DNA of 64,000 nt, taken from positions 311,629 to 375,628 of the forward strand of contig NZ_NNBK01000011.1 of the NCBI RefSeq assembly GCF_002803075.1, read 5' to 3'. Within the stretch, counting starts at the first letter, position 1. The number at the start of each line of letters is the position of its first letter. The position numbers and the translations under genes are program-made. Of the stretch, positions 1 to 8,135 are shown piece after piece. Under the pieces are notes generated by a model. The model saw only the letters and a program-made list of their open reading frames with translations. It ran no database searches and was not told the DNA's origin. The DNA is from Streptomyces sp. CB01373 (GTDB lineage Bacteria > Actinomycetota > Actinomycetes > Streptomycetales > Streptomycetaceae).

Positions 1-2
1 AG

Positions 3-731
3 GTCACCCGGGGCGTGAGCGAGGTCGTCGCCACGATCATGCTCAACGCCATCGCCACCAGCCTCATCGGCTACCTCACCCTCAGCGACGTCTTCGGTGT
101 GCAGGTCGGCAACAACATGACGACCGGCACCATGAAGGAGTCCGGCTGGGTCTCGGGCATCGACCTCGGCTCGGACGTCGGCCAGATCTACGGCCTGGTC
201 CTCCTCGCCGTCGTCATGGGCGTCGTCTACTGGATCGTCCTCAACCGCACCCGCTTCGGCTTCGACCTGCGCGCCACCGGCGCGTCGGAGAGCGCCGCCG
301 CCGCATCCGGTGTGAACGCCAAGAAGATGGTGCTCACCGCCATGCTGATCTCCGGCGCGGTCGCGGGCCTGTCCGGCCTGCCGCTGCTGCTCGGCGACGC
401 CCACACCTACAGCCTGAGCTTCCCGACCGGCCTCGGCTTCACCGGCATCACCATCGCCCTGCTCGGCCGCAACAACCCGGTCGGCATCGCCTTCGCCGCC
501 CTCCTGATCGCCTTCCTCGACAAGGCCTCTCCCGCCCTCGACTACGCCACCCCCGTGGCGTACGAGAAGGAGATCGCCACCATCATGCAGGGCCTGATCG
601 TCTTCGCGGTCGTCATCTCCTACGAGGCCGTTCGCCAGTGGGGCCTGCGCCGCCAGCAGAAGCAGGTCGGCGCCGAGCTCGCCGCGGCCGCCGCCCAGAA
701 CAACGTCCAGAAGAAGGAGGTGGCGGCCTGA
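3..731 (+). CDS. Nucleoside ABC transporter permease (5' partial)
   Basis: Inner-membrane permease of a BmpA/Nup-type nucleoside importer (branched-chain permease family). The reading frame is open to the window edge, so the N terminus is missing. Seen: a run of hydrophobic helices and the conserved segment FDLRATGASESAAAASGVN, followed by a glycine-rich pair of helices typical of this family; the C-terminal tail is Ala-rich. The stop overlaps the start of the next permease by one base (TGATG), so the two are translationally coupled. With the downstream deaminase and phosphorylase this points to uptake of nucleosides. The substrate-binding lipoprotein and ATPase genes are expected upstream, outside the window. 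Confidence 0.88.
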   Translation, partial: VTRGVSEVVATIMLNAIATSLIGYLTLSDVFGVQVGNNMTTGTMKESGWVSGIDLGSDVGQIYGLVLLAVVMGVVYWIVLNRTRFGFDLRATGASESAAAASGVNAKKMVLTAMLISGAVAGLSGLPLLLGDAHTYSLSFPTGLGFTGITIALLGRNNPVGIAFAALLIAFLDKASPALDYATPVAYEKEIATIMQGLIVFAVVISYEAVRQWGLRRQQKQVGAELAAAAAQNNVQKKEVAA

Positions 732-1993
732 TGTCCACCGCGACCATCGCCAAGCCGCAGGCCAAACAGCCCGGCAAGGGCAGCCGCCGTGTCTCCCTCC
801 CGGTACTCCTGCTGATCATCGCGGGCGTGCTGGTCCTGACCTCGGTCGTCCGCATCGTCACCGGCGCGAACGGCATCACCTCGACCGGCCAGATGTCCAC
901 CGCGCTGCGCCTGGCCGTCCCGATCGGCCTCGCCGGCCTCGGCGGCCTGTGGGCCGAGCGGTCCGGCGTCGTCAACATCGGCCTCGAGGGCATGATGATC
1001 CTCGGCACCTGGTTCGGCGCATGGGCCGGCTACCAGTGGGGCCCGTGGGCCGGTGTCGTCTTCGGCATCATCGGCGGCGCGCTCGGCGCCGTCCTGCACG
1101 CCATCGCCACGGTGACCTTCAACGTCAACCACATCGTCTCCGGTGTGGCGATCAACATCCTGGCACTCGGCACCACCCGCTACCTGTCGAAGTTCACCTT
1201 CGAGCACGCCCCCGGGGGCTCCTCGAAGCAGTCTCCGCCGATCGACTCGCTCGGCACCTTCGACGTACCGGGCCTGTCCAGCTGGCTGGAGACCCTCAAC
1301 GGCAAGCACTGGTTCCTGGTCTCCGACGTCGCCGGCCTGCTCGGCGGTCTGATCACCGGCCTGTCGCCGCTGACCGTCGTCGCGGTCGCCCTGGTGCCGC
1401 TGTCCTGGTGGGTGCTGTGGCGCACCGCCTTCGGGCTGCGCCTGCGCTCCTGCGGCGAGAACCCGGTGGCCGCCGAGTCGCTCGGCGTCAACGTCTACAA
1501 GTACAAGTACATCGCCGTGATCATCTCCGGCGGCTTCGCCGGCCTGGGCGGCGCGTTCCTGTCCATCGTGGCCTCGAACGTCTACCTCGACGGCCAGACC
1601 GCCGGCCGCGGTTACATCGGTCTCGCCGCGATGATCTTCGGCAACTGGATGCCGGGCGGCCTCGCCCTCGGCGCCGGCCTGTTCGGCTACACCGACAGCC
1701 TGAACCTGCGTGGCGGCACGACCAACGTGCACGCGCTGATCCTGTTGCTTGCGATCCTGCTGGTGTTCGGCGCGGCATACCTGCTCTGGAAGAAGAGGCT
1801 GGTGCCCGCCGTCATCACCGCCGTGGTCTCGGCGGGGATGTTCGCCTGGTACCTCGGCACCCACGAGGTGCCCAAGCAGGTCGTGACCGCCACGCCGTAC
1901 ATCGTCACCCTGCTGGTGCTGTCGCTCTCGGCACAGCACCTGCGGATGCCGAAGGCGGACGGTCAGCCGTACCGGAAGGGACAGGGCAAGTGA
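731..1993 (+). CDS. Nucleoside ABC transporter permease, second subunit
   Basis: 420-residue membrane permease, partner of the preceding one. ATG at 731 overlaps the upstream stop. Seen: a hydrophilic N-terminal tail of about 18 residues, then many hydrophobic helices; the motif WAERSGVVNIGLEGMM near residue 75 is the hallmark of BmpA-type nucleoside permeases, and LRLRSCGENPVAAESLGVNV is the cytoplasmic coupling loop that contacts the ATPase. The GTG start of the cytidine deaminase overlaps its stop, so importer and salvage enzymes sit in one transcript. Confidence 0.9.
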   Translation: MSTATIAKPQAKQPGKGSRRVSLPVLLLIIAGVLVLTSVVRIVTGANGITSTGQMSTALRLAVPIGLAGLGGLWAERSGVVNIGLEGMMILGTWFGAWAGYQWGPWAGVVFGIIGGALGAVLHAIATVTFNVNHIVSGVAINILALGTTRYLSKFTFEHAPGGSSKQSPPIDSLGTFDVPGLSSWLETLNGKHWFLVSDVAGLLGGLITGLSPLTVVAVALVPLSWWVLWRTAFGLRLRSCGENPVAAESLGVNVYKYKYIAVIISGGFAGLGGAFLSIVASNVYLDGQTAGRGYIGLAAMIFGNWMPGGLALGAGLFGYTDSLNLRGGTTNVHALILLLAILLVFGAAYLLWKKRLVPAVITAVVSAGMFAWYLGTHEVPKQVVTATPYIVTLLVLSLSAQHLRMPKADGQPYRKGQGK

Positions 1994-2391
1994 GCGCGGA
2001 CACGACGGTCGACTGGGCGGCGCTGCGCCAGGAGGCGCGCGCGGCGATGACCCGCGCGTACGTCCCCTACTCGAACTACCCGGTCGGCGCCGCCGCCCTG
2101 GCCGACGACGGCCGGATCGTCACCGGCTGCAACGTCGAGAACGCCTCCTACGGGCTCGGCCTGTGCGCCGAGTGCGGTCTGGTCTCGCAGCTCGCGAACA
2201 CCGGGGGCGGCCGGCTGACGCACTTCACGTGCGTGGACGGCAAGGGCGAGATCCTCGTCCCGTGCGGGCGCTGCCGCCAGCTGCTGTACGAGTTCGGCGG
2301 GCCGGAGCTGATCCTGGAGACCCCGGCTGGAATCCTGCCGCTGTCCGAGATGCTGCCGCAGGCCTTCGGGCCGGACCACCTCACCAAGTAG
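1990..2391 (+). CDS. cdd: Cytidine deaminase
   Basis: Zinc-dependent hydrolysis of (deoxy)cytidine to (deoxy)uridine, cytosolic. 133 residues, the normal size of the small homotetrameric form. Seen: YVPYSNYPVGAA near the N terminus, the substrate/zinc segment CNVENASYGLGLCAEC with the catalytic Glu, and the second zinc ligand motif PCGRCRQL. GTG start at 1990 overlaps the permease stop (GTGA), so it is coupled to transport. Its product uridine/deoxyuridine feeds the pyrimidine phosphorylase that follows. Confidence 0.95.
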   Translation: MSADTTVDWAALRQEARAAMTRAYVPYSNYPVGAAALADDGRIVTGCNVENASYGLGLCAECGLVSQLANTGGGRLTHFTCVDGKGEILVPCGRCRQLLYEFGGPELILETPAGILPLSEMLPQAFGPDHLTK

Positions 2392-2396
2392 GACCC

Positions 2397-2439
2397 GGGC
2401 GGCTTTCCCGTACCCCCCTTGGGGCCGGGGAAGCCGCCC
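2397..2439 (+). terminator. Hairpin between cdd and deoA
   Basis: Near-perfect inverted repeat: GGGCGGCTTTCCCG (2397-2410) pairs with CGGGGAAGCCGCCC (2426-2439), with a pyrimidine-rich loop and no T run. It lies directly after the cdd stop and ends about 15 bp before the deoA ribosome-binding site, so it may be an intra-operon attenuator or mRNA-stability hairpin rather than a full stop. Confidence 0.6.
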
Positions 2440-2472
2440 GCCCCCTTCGCACCCCGGAAGGAACCGAACCTC

Positions 2473-3756
2473 ATGGCCATGGACGCCATCTCCGTCATCC
2501 GCACCAAGCGGGACCGCGGCGAACTCAGCGGCGAGCAGATCGACTGGGTGATCGACGCGTACACCCGCGGGGAGGTCGCCGACGAGCAGATGTCCGCGCT
2601 CGCGATGGCCATCCTCCTCAACGGCATGAACCGGGGGGAGATCGCCCGCTGGACCGCGGCGATGATCGCCTCCGGCGAGCGCATGGACTTCTCCTCCCTG
2701 TCCCGCCCGACCGCCGACAAGCACTCCACGGGCGGTGTCGGTGACAAGATCACGCTGCCGCTGGCCCCGCTGGTCGCGGCCTGCGGCGCGGCCGTCCCGC
2801 AGCTCTCGGGCCGCGGCCTCGGCCACACCGGCGGCACGCTGGACAAGCTGGAGTCGATCCCCGGCTGGCGTGCGCTGCTGTCCAACGAGGAGATGCTGTC
2901 CGTGCTGGACGGCGCCGGCGCGGTGATCTGCGCGGCGGGCGACGGCCTGGCCCCCGCGGACAAGAAGCTGTACGCCCTGCGTGATGTGACCGGCACGGTC
3001 GAGGCGATCCCGCTGATCGCCTCCTCCATCATGTCCAAGAAGATCGCCGAGGGCACGGGCTCGCTGGTCCTCGACGTGAAGGTGGGCACCGGCGCCTTCA
3101 TGAAGACCCTCGACGACGCCCGTGAGCTGGCCTCCACGATGGTCGGCCTGGGTACCGACCACGGCGTGCGGACCGTCGCGCTCCTGACCGACATGTCGAC
3201 CCCGCTCGGCCTGACGGCGGGCAACGCGCTGGAGGTCCGCGAGTCGGTCGAGGTCCTGGCCGGCGGCGGCCCGGCGGACGTGGTCGAGCTGACGCTGGCC
3301 CTGGCGCGCGAGATGCTGGACGCGGCCGGCCTGAAGGACGCGGACCCGGCGAAGGCCCTGGCCGACGGCTCCGCCATGGACGTCTGGCGCCGCATGATCG
3401 CGGCCCAGGGCGGCGACCCCGACGCCCCCCTGCCCACCTCCCGGGAACAGCACGTGATCACGGCCCCGTCCTCCGGCGTCCTGACCCGCCTCGACGCCTA
3501 CGACGTCGGTGTCGCCGCCTGGCGCCTGGGCGCCGGCCGTGCCCGCAAGGAGGACCCGGTCCAGGCGGGCGCGGGCGTCGAGCTGCACGCCAAGCCCGGC
3601 GACCTGGTGACCGAGGGCCAGCCCCTTCTGACCCTCCACACCGACACCCCCGAGCGCTTCGAGTACGCGCTCCAGTCGGTCGAGGGCTCGTACGACATCG
3701 CGGCCCCCGGCACGGACTTCACCGCCTCGCCGGTGGTGCTGGAACGTATCGCCTGA
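2473..3756 (+). CDS. deoA: Thymidine (pyrimidine-nucleoside) phosphorylase
   Basis: Phosphorolysis of thymidine/deoxyuridine to free base plus (deoxy)ribose 1-phosphate. 427 residues, normal for the family. The start ATG at 2473 (MAMDAISVIRTKR) is preceded by GGAAGG. Seen: the phosphate-binding loop KHSTGGVGDK (about residues 83-92) and GRGLGHTGGTLDKLES, both diagnostic of the NP-II family, plus the C-terminal alpha/beta domain (GAGRARKEDPV, GDLV). The sugar phosphate product would pass to the mutase (24397-22724) and the aldolase (21712-20762). Confidence 0.95.
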   Translation: MAMDAISVIRTKRDRGELSGEQIDWVIDAYTRGEVADEQMSALAMAILLNGMNRGEIARWTAAMIASGERMDFSSLSRPTADKHSTGGVGDKITLPLAPLVAACGAAVPQLSGRGLGHTGGTLDKLESIPGWRALLSNEEMLSVLDGAGAVICAAGDGLAPADKKLYALRDVTGTVEAIPLIASSIMSKKIAEGTGSLVLDVKVGTGAFMKTLDDARELASTMVGLGTDHGVRTVALLTDMSTPLGLTAGNALEVRESVEVLAGGGPADVVELTLALAREMLDAAGLKDADPAKALADGSAMDVWRRMIAAQGGDPDAPLPTSREQHVITAPSSGVLTRLDAYDVGVAAWRLGAGRARKEDPVQAGAGVELHAKPGDLVTEGQPLLTLHTDTPERFEYALQSVEGSYDIAAPGTDFTASPVVLERIA

Positions 3757-3778
3757 CCTGCGCTTTCCGTGTTCGGCT

Positions 3779-3812
3779 GAACGGGATCGGTGGACCTCCA
3801 CCGGTCCCGTTC
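3779..3812 (+). terminator. Terminator after deoA
   Basis: Stem of 16 bp with one mismatch: GAACGGGATCGGTGGA (3779-3794), CC loop, TCCACCGGTCCCGTTC (3797-3812). It starts 22 bp after the deoA stop and would end the nucleoside-uptake operon. No U run, as usual for Streptomyces. Confidence 0.75.
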
Positions 3813-3893
3813 GGCATGCTGGGATCGGTGACGCACCGATAGGGATCCGTCGTGAGCGCACTCATCGTCAGCGGCTGACAGGCTGACAGGCTG

Positions 3894-4814
3894 TCAGCCC
3901 AGCAGTGCCGCGACCGCCACCAGCACCGGCACCGACAGGATCGTCGACAGCAGGATGGACTCGCGGGCCAGGGACTCGCCGACGCGGTAGCGGCTCGCGT
4001 AGGTGAACAGGTTCTGTGCGGCGGGCAGGGCCGAGGTCACCACCACTGCCAGCAGCGGCGCTCCGCTCAGACCGAAGACGCCCGCCGCCAGGGCCCAGGC
4101 CACCAGTGGCTGGCCCACCGACTTCAGGGCGACGGCGAGCAGCACCAGGTGGCGGTCGCGGCCGCGGCCGGGGGCCGCGCTGCCGCGCAGGGAGATGCCG
4201 TAGGCCAGCAGGACGGCCGGGACCGACATGTTGCCGATCAGGGCGATCGGGTCCATGACCGCGCCGGGTACCCGCAGGCCGGTCGCGGAGACCAGGACCC
4301 CGCTCAGGGAGCCCACCGCGATCGGGTTGCGCAGCGGGGTGAGCAGGCGTTGCCACAGGGATCCCTTCTCGCCCGTGCCGGAGAGATCCAGCACCGTCAG
4401 GGCGATGGGCGTGACCATGATCTGCTGGAACAGCAGCACCGGGGCCACCAGGGAGGCGTCGCCCAGGACGTACACGGCGATCGGGATGCCGAGGTTGCCG
4501 GAGTTGACATAGCTGGAGCACAGGGCACCGATCGTGGTGCGGCCCACGCCCCAGCGGCGGACCGCGCCGAAGGCCACGAAGACGCACGCCGTCGCGGCCG
4601 TGCTCAGCGCCGTCACCAGCAGCCGGCTGGAGAAGATCACCGACAGGTCGGCCCGCGCGAGCGTCGTGAACAGCAGGGCGGGGGACGCCACGTGGAAGGC
4701 CAGCCTGGTCAGCACCTCACGGCCCTGGTCGCCGAGTGAGCCGCGGCGCCCGATGACGTAGCCGACGCCGATCACGACCGCGATGACCGCGAACCCGCTC
4801 AGCACCCCTTGCAC
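3894..4814 (-). CDS. AEC (auxin efflux carrier) family transporter
   Basis: Integral membrane protein of 306 residues, the usual length of bacterial AEC/MdcF-like carriers. GTG start at 4814 preceded by GAGGAGG. Seen: about ten hydrophobic segments from residue 8 onwards, with the conserved N-terminal VIGVGYVIGRRG, the mid-protein SSYVNSGNLGIPIAVYVLGD (the NxGNLGxP motif of the family) and ALPAAQNLFTYASRYRVGE near the C terminus. Substrate is unknown (members carry malate, malonate or auxin-like acids). It stands alone, convergent with the deoA operon. Confidence 0.85.
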   Translation of the reverse strand: MQGVLSGFAVIAVVIGVGYVIGRRGSLGDQGREVLTRLAFHVASPALLFTTLARADLSVIFSSRLLVTALSTAATACVFVAFGAVRRWGVGRTTIGALCSSYVNSGNLGIPIAVYVLGDASLVAPVLLFQQIMVTPIALTVLDLSGTGEKGSLWQRLLTPLRNPIAVGSLSGVLVSATGLRVPGAVMDPIALIGNMSVPAVLLAYGISLRGSAAPGRGRDRHLVLLAVALKSVGQPLVAWALAAGVFGLSGAPLLAVVVTSALPAAQNLFTYASRYRVGESLARESILLSTILSVPVLVAVAALLG

Positions 4815-4948
4815 ACGGCCTCCTCCACGGGCAGGAGGCCGTCGGGTATCCAGGGCGGTGCTGATCCGTGGGGCATACGGTCACCCTCAGGTGAGGGCGG
4901 GGAGCGGGTCAATGTGATCTCCGGCGGGCCTTTGGCCACGGGTCCGCG

Positions 4949-5335
4949 ATGAGTTGTGCCCGGCCGCACGGTCTACAGACTGTGGATGCCAGGACACCTG
5001 CCGTGCTCGTGCTCGCCGGCCCCGTCACCCGGGAGGAGGTGGCGCGGCTGTGCGCGGACGTGCGGGTCCTGCTGGAGGACACCCGGGCCGGAGTCGTGGT
5101 GTGTGACGTCGGGGGGCTCGGACCGCCGGGGCTCGGCGTGGTCGACCTGCTGGCGCGGCTCCAGCTCACCGCCCGGCGGGCCGGCGGCCGCATCCGGCTG
5201 CGCGACCCCGATCCGGCGCTAGACGCCCTCCTTGGTCTGGTCGGCCTCTCCTTCGAGATGGAGCGGCAGCCCGAACAGCGGGAACCACCGCTGGGTGTCG
5301 AGGAAGCAGTGGAACCCGGTGATCCGGCCCTCTGA
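4949..5335 (+). CDS. STAS-domain protein
   Basis: 128 residues. Residues 18-90 (TPAVLVLAGPVTREEVARL through VVVCDVGG to VDLLARLQLTARRAGG) follow the anti-sigma-factor-antagonist STAS pattern: beta strand, helix, then the strand VVVCDVGG and a helix with a conserved Leu-rich face. The usual phosphorylatable Ser/Thr after the VCDVGG strand is not seen (GLGPPGLGV), so classical kinase control is doubtful. The last 117 bp overlap, antisense, the 3' end of the sigma factor gene. ATG at 4949 was chosen; later in-frame starts are possible. The role is not known. Confidence 0.65.
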   Translation: MSCARPHGLQTVDARTPAVLVLAGPVTREEVARLCADVRVLLEDTRAGVVVCDVGGLGPPGLGVVDLLARLQLTARRAGGRIRLRDPDPALDALLGLVGLSFEMERQPEQREPPLGVEEAVEPGDPAL

Positions 5336-6235
5336 CGTCTCCAGGACCTGCACCGCCCACGGGGTGAAGCCGCCGTTGTCCGGGTCCGGCTTGTACTGGG
5401 CGAAGCCCGGCATCCCGTTGGCCAGCACCGGCAGCAGCCGTGAGCCCGCGCAGGCCGCGCCCAGCGTCGTCATGAAGCCCGTGATGTCCGACGGGCCCGT
5501 CAGCCACAGGTCGAACGGCGGCATCGTCATCACCGCGTCCTCGTGCAGCAGCGCGGTCAGCTCCGCCATGTCGTACCCCTCGAACGCCTTCACATAGCGT
5601 TCCAGAAGCCGTCGCTGGGCCTCGTCCAGCGGGTCCGACACGGCCGCCTCGACGGCCTTGTCGCCCCGCTCGGCGAGCGTGGCGCGGGCCCGTTGCAGGG
5701 CGCTGTTGACCGAGGCGACCGACGTGCCCAGCAGCTCGGCGACCTCGCTCGCCCGCCAGGCCAGCACCTCGCGCAGGATCAGCACGGCCCGCTGCTTGGG
5801 CGGCAGTTGCTGCAACGCGGCCATGAAGGCGAGCCGCACCGAGTCCCTGGTGACGGCCGCCTCCGCCGGATCCTCGACCGGGGGCAGCACCCGGGCGTCC
5901 GGCATCGGCTCCAGCCAGGTGTGGTCCGGGCGCGGGGACAGTGCCGCGCGGGCCAGTGGCGTGGACTCGGTCAGGTCCATGGGCCGGGCGCGCTTGTTGC
6001 CCGCTGCCAGCATGTCCAGGCAGACGTTCGTCGCGATGCGGTAGAGCCACGAGCGGAGGCTGGAGCGTCCCTCGAACTTGTCGTAGCTCCGCCAGGCCCG
6101 CACGAGGGTGTCCTGGACCGCGTCCTCCGCCTCGAAGGACGAGCCGAGCATGCGGTAGCAGTAACCGGTCAGCTCGACCCGGTACTCCTCCAGCCGCTCG
6201 TCGAGACCCGTCGTCGCCGTCGTGCCGTTTCCCAT
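5219..6235 (-). CDS. ECF sigma factor with C-terminal SnoaL-like domain
   Basis: 338-residue RNA polymerase sigma factor of the long ECF type. Seen: region 2 (GYCYRMLGSSFEAEDAVQDT, then WLYRIATNVCLDML, about residues 22-70), region 4 (LPPKQRAVLILREVL, then EVAELLGTSVASVNSALQRAR, about 145-190), and a C-terminal NTF2/SnoaL-like domain (about 210-330, ERYVKAFEGYDMAELTALL, then PWAVQVLETSEGRITGFHCFLD) that in this family replaces a separate anti-sigma factor. The ATG at 6235 fits the beginning of the domain better than longer in-frame starts upstream. No anti-sigma gene is adjacent. Its 3' end overlaps the convergent STAS gene. Confidence 0.88.
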   Translation of the reverse strand: MGNGTTATTGLDERLEEYRVELTGYCYRMLGSSFEAEDAVQDTLVRAWRSYDKFEGRSSLRSWLYRIATNVCLDMLAAGNKRARPMDLTESTPLARAALSPRPDHTWLEPMPDARVLPPVEDPAEAAVTRDSVRLAFMAALQQLPPKQRAVLILREVLAWRASEVAELLGTSVASVNSALQRARATLAERGDKAVEAAVSDPLDEAQRRLLERYVKAFEGYDMAELTALLHEDAVMTMPPFDLWLTGPSDITGFMTTLGAACAGSRLLPVLANGMPGFAQYKPDPDNGGFTPWAVQVLETSEGRITGFHCFLDTQRWFPLFGLPLHLEGEADQTKEGV

Positions 6236-6797
6236 CGTCCACCCGCCCCCGTGGCCGTCCCGTTCGTGGCTGTGCGCGTCATCACGCCCAGCACTCCGGA
6301 AGCTACCGCAGCCCACTGACAACGGCCCCTGGAGCGGAAGAACCCGCAGGTCGGGAGGTTGTACGGCCATGAACCCGCGGCCCGGACACCGGCGTCCCGG
6401 ACGGCCATCGGGGCGGTGGGCGACCAACTCTCCGACGGGGCGCACGACCCCGGCGGAGCCCGCCATGTCGCCTTCGCCCACGATGACGGTGCCGGAGCCG
6501 ACGAAGGCGCCGACACCGACCGGCCGCCGGCCTCCCACCACGGCCGCGTCGGCGCCGGGCGCCCGACTCCCGGCCCGGCGCGGCTGAGAGGCCTGGCACA
6601 CGGCGTCGGTGAGCTGTTCTGCGTCCGGCGCGGCTACGCATACACCGCGCCCGGCGCGGCTGAGCGATCCGGCATCCGGCCGTGACCACCGAGCCGCCCG
6701 GCGCCCACCGTGGCCCAGCCGCCCAGCGGCCCAGCCGCCCAGCCGCCCAGCCGCCCAGCTCCCGGCGCGGCTGAGTGGTCCGGTGTGCGATGTGCCG
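6236..6797. other. 562-bp gene-poor interval with repeats
   Basis: No convincing gene was found between the sigma factor start and the MFS gene end. Frames are open in places only because of the GC content and lack family-like sequence. The right half holds three copies of CCCGGCGCGGCTGAG (6574-6588, 6650-6664, 6761-6775) and a tandem array of an 8-bp unit (6713-6760). The first 100 bp presumably contain the sigma factor promoter. Confidence 0.5.
6713..6760. repeat. Tandem repeat, 6 x 8 bp (GCCCAGCC)
   Basis: Six head-to-tail copies of GCCCAGCC, with changes only in the last base of copies 2 and 6. It lies about 37 bp beyond the MFS stop, flanked by copies of CCCGGCGCGGCTGAG. Probably a variable-number repeat. 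Confidence 0.85.
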
Positions 6798-8072
6798 TTA
6801 CGCCGGCACCGGCTCCCGCCGCGCCGCGACCCTGGCCGCCCGAGAGCCGAGCGCCGTGATCGTCACGACGCCCAGGACGGCCAGCACGCCGACCCCGGCC
6901 GTTCCCGGCCAGCCCTGTGCGTGGAAGGCCATGGCGCCCACCGTGCTGCCCACGCTGGAGCCCACGTAGTAGGCGGACTGGTAGAGCGCCGAGGCCTGCG
7001 CGCGGCCGTGCGTCGCCGTCCGGCTGACCGCCGAGGAGGCGACCGCGTGACCGGCGAAGAAGCCCGCGGTGATCAGAACCAGACCCAGCAGGACCAGCGC
7101 GACCGAGTCCACGAGGGACACCAGCAGACCCGCCGCCGTCGTGGCGCCCGCCAGGTACAGGGCGCCCCTGCGGCCCAGGCGGCCCACCAGCCGCCCCGCC
7201 GTCGACGCGGACACCGTGCCCACCAGGTACACCAGGAAGATCGACCCGACGATGCCCTGCGGCAGGGAGAACGGCGCCTCGGTCAGGCGGTAGCCGATCG
7301 CCGTGTAGACCCCGCCGAACACCGTCATGAACAGCGCGCCGATCGCGTACAGGCGGCGCAGCAGCGGATCGGCGAGGTGGTCGCGGACCGAGCGCGCCAG
7401 CACCCGTGGGCGCAGCGAGCCCGCCCTGAAGTGCCGCGGCGCCGGAAGCAGCAGGCGGAAGGCCACCGCGCAGCCCACCGCGATCACTCCGATCACCCCG
7501 ACGGCCACCCGCCAGCCCCACTCCTGGGCGACCCAGCCGGTGATGACCCGGCCGCTCATGCCGCCCACACTGTTGCCGGCCACGAACAGGCCGATCGCCG
7601 TGACCAGGGCCCGAGGCCGGACCTCCTCCGCCAGATACGCCTGCGCCGAGGCGGGCAGCCCCGCGAGGGCCGCGCCCTGCAGCGCCCGGAGCACCACCAG
7701 CGCGCCCAGCGACGGCGCGAACGGCACCAGCAGCCCGACGACCACCGCGACCGCCAGCGAGGCCGTCATCACCGTACGCCGTCCGAAACGCTCCGACAGG
7801 GCGCTCGCCGGGAGCACGAACAGCGCCAGGCCGCCCGTCGCGGCGGCCACCGTCCAGCTCGCGTCGCCCGCCGCCACATGGAACTCGCCGGAGATCAGCG
7901 GCAGCAGGGCCTGGGTGGAGTACAGCAGCGCGAAGGTGGCGACACCCGCGAGGAAGAGGGCGAGGCTCATCCGGCGGTAGCCGGGGCCTCCCGGGGTCAT
8001 ACGGGAGTCGGAGTCGGGGACTGAGGCGACGGCGCCCATGATCGTGGGCGCCCCGGTATCGGCGGGAGTCAT
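6798..8072 (-). CDS. MFS transporter
   Basis: 424-residue major facilitator efflux-type carrier. Start ATG at 8072 (MTPADTGAPTIM); an N-terminal tail of about 30 residues precedes 12 predicted helices. Seen: the family loop-2/3 signature as LSERFGRRTVM (about residues 92-102), LRALQGAALAGLPASAQAYLAEE with the motif-C-like glycines, and VGRLGRRG in the second half. The sequence resembles the YnfM/arabinose-efflux branch of uncharacterised exporters. It is divergent from a LysR regulator with a 63-bp gap, the classic arrangement for a regulator controlling its exporter. Confidence 0.88.
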   Translation of the reverse strand: MTPADTGAPTIMGAVASVPDSDSRMTPGGPGYRRMSLALFLAGVATFALLYSTQALLPLISGEFHVAAGDASWTVAAATGGLALFVLPASALSERFGRRTVMTASLAVAVVVGLLVPFAPSLGALVVLRALQGAALAGLPASAQAYLAEEVRPRALVTAIGLFVAGNSVGGMSGRVITGWVAQEWGWRVAVGVIGVIAVGCAVAFRLLLPAPRHFRAGSLRPRVLARSVRDHLADPLLRRLYAIGALFMTVFGGVYTAIGYRLTEAPFSLPQGIVGSIFLVYLVGTVSASTAGRLVGRLGRRGALYLAGATTAAGLLVSLVDSVALVLLGLVLITAGFFAGHAVASSAVSRTATHGRAQASALYQSAYYVGSSVGSTVGAMAFHAQGWPGTAGVGVLAVLGVVTITALGSRAARVAARREPVPA

Positions 8073-8135
8073 GCGTCGACCGTAAGAAGGCCCGCACTCA
8101 TCCGTCCAATGCATGGACTCGGCATAATCGTTCCC
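8073..8135. promoter_or_regulatory. Shared promoter/operator region of MFS and LysR genes
   Basis: 63-bp divergent intergenic region. It contains TCCAATGCATGGA (8102-8114), nearly palindromic around TGCAT apart from one extra base, and TCCGTCC just before it. LysR proteins typically bind such sites between themselves and the divergent target. Inference from layout; exact site not established. Confidence 0.45.

Noticed and set aside
620..1939. 439-codon open frame on the minus strand
   Set aside because: Complement of the nucleoside permease genes; His/Gln/Asp/Arg-rich translation and no domain resemblance.
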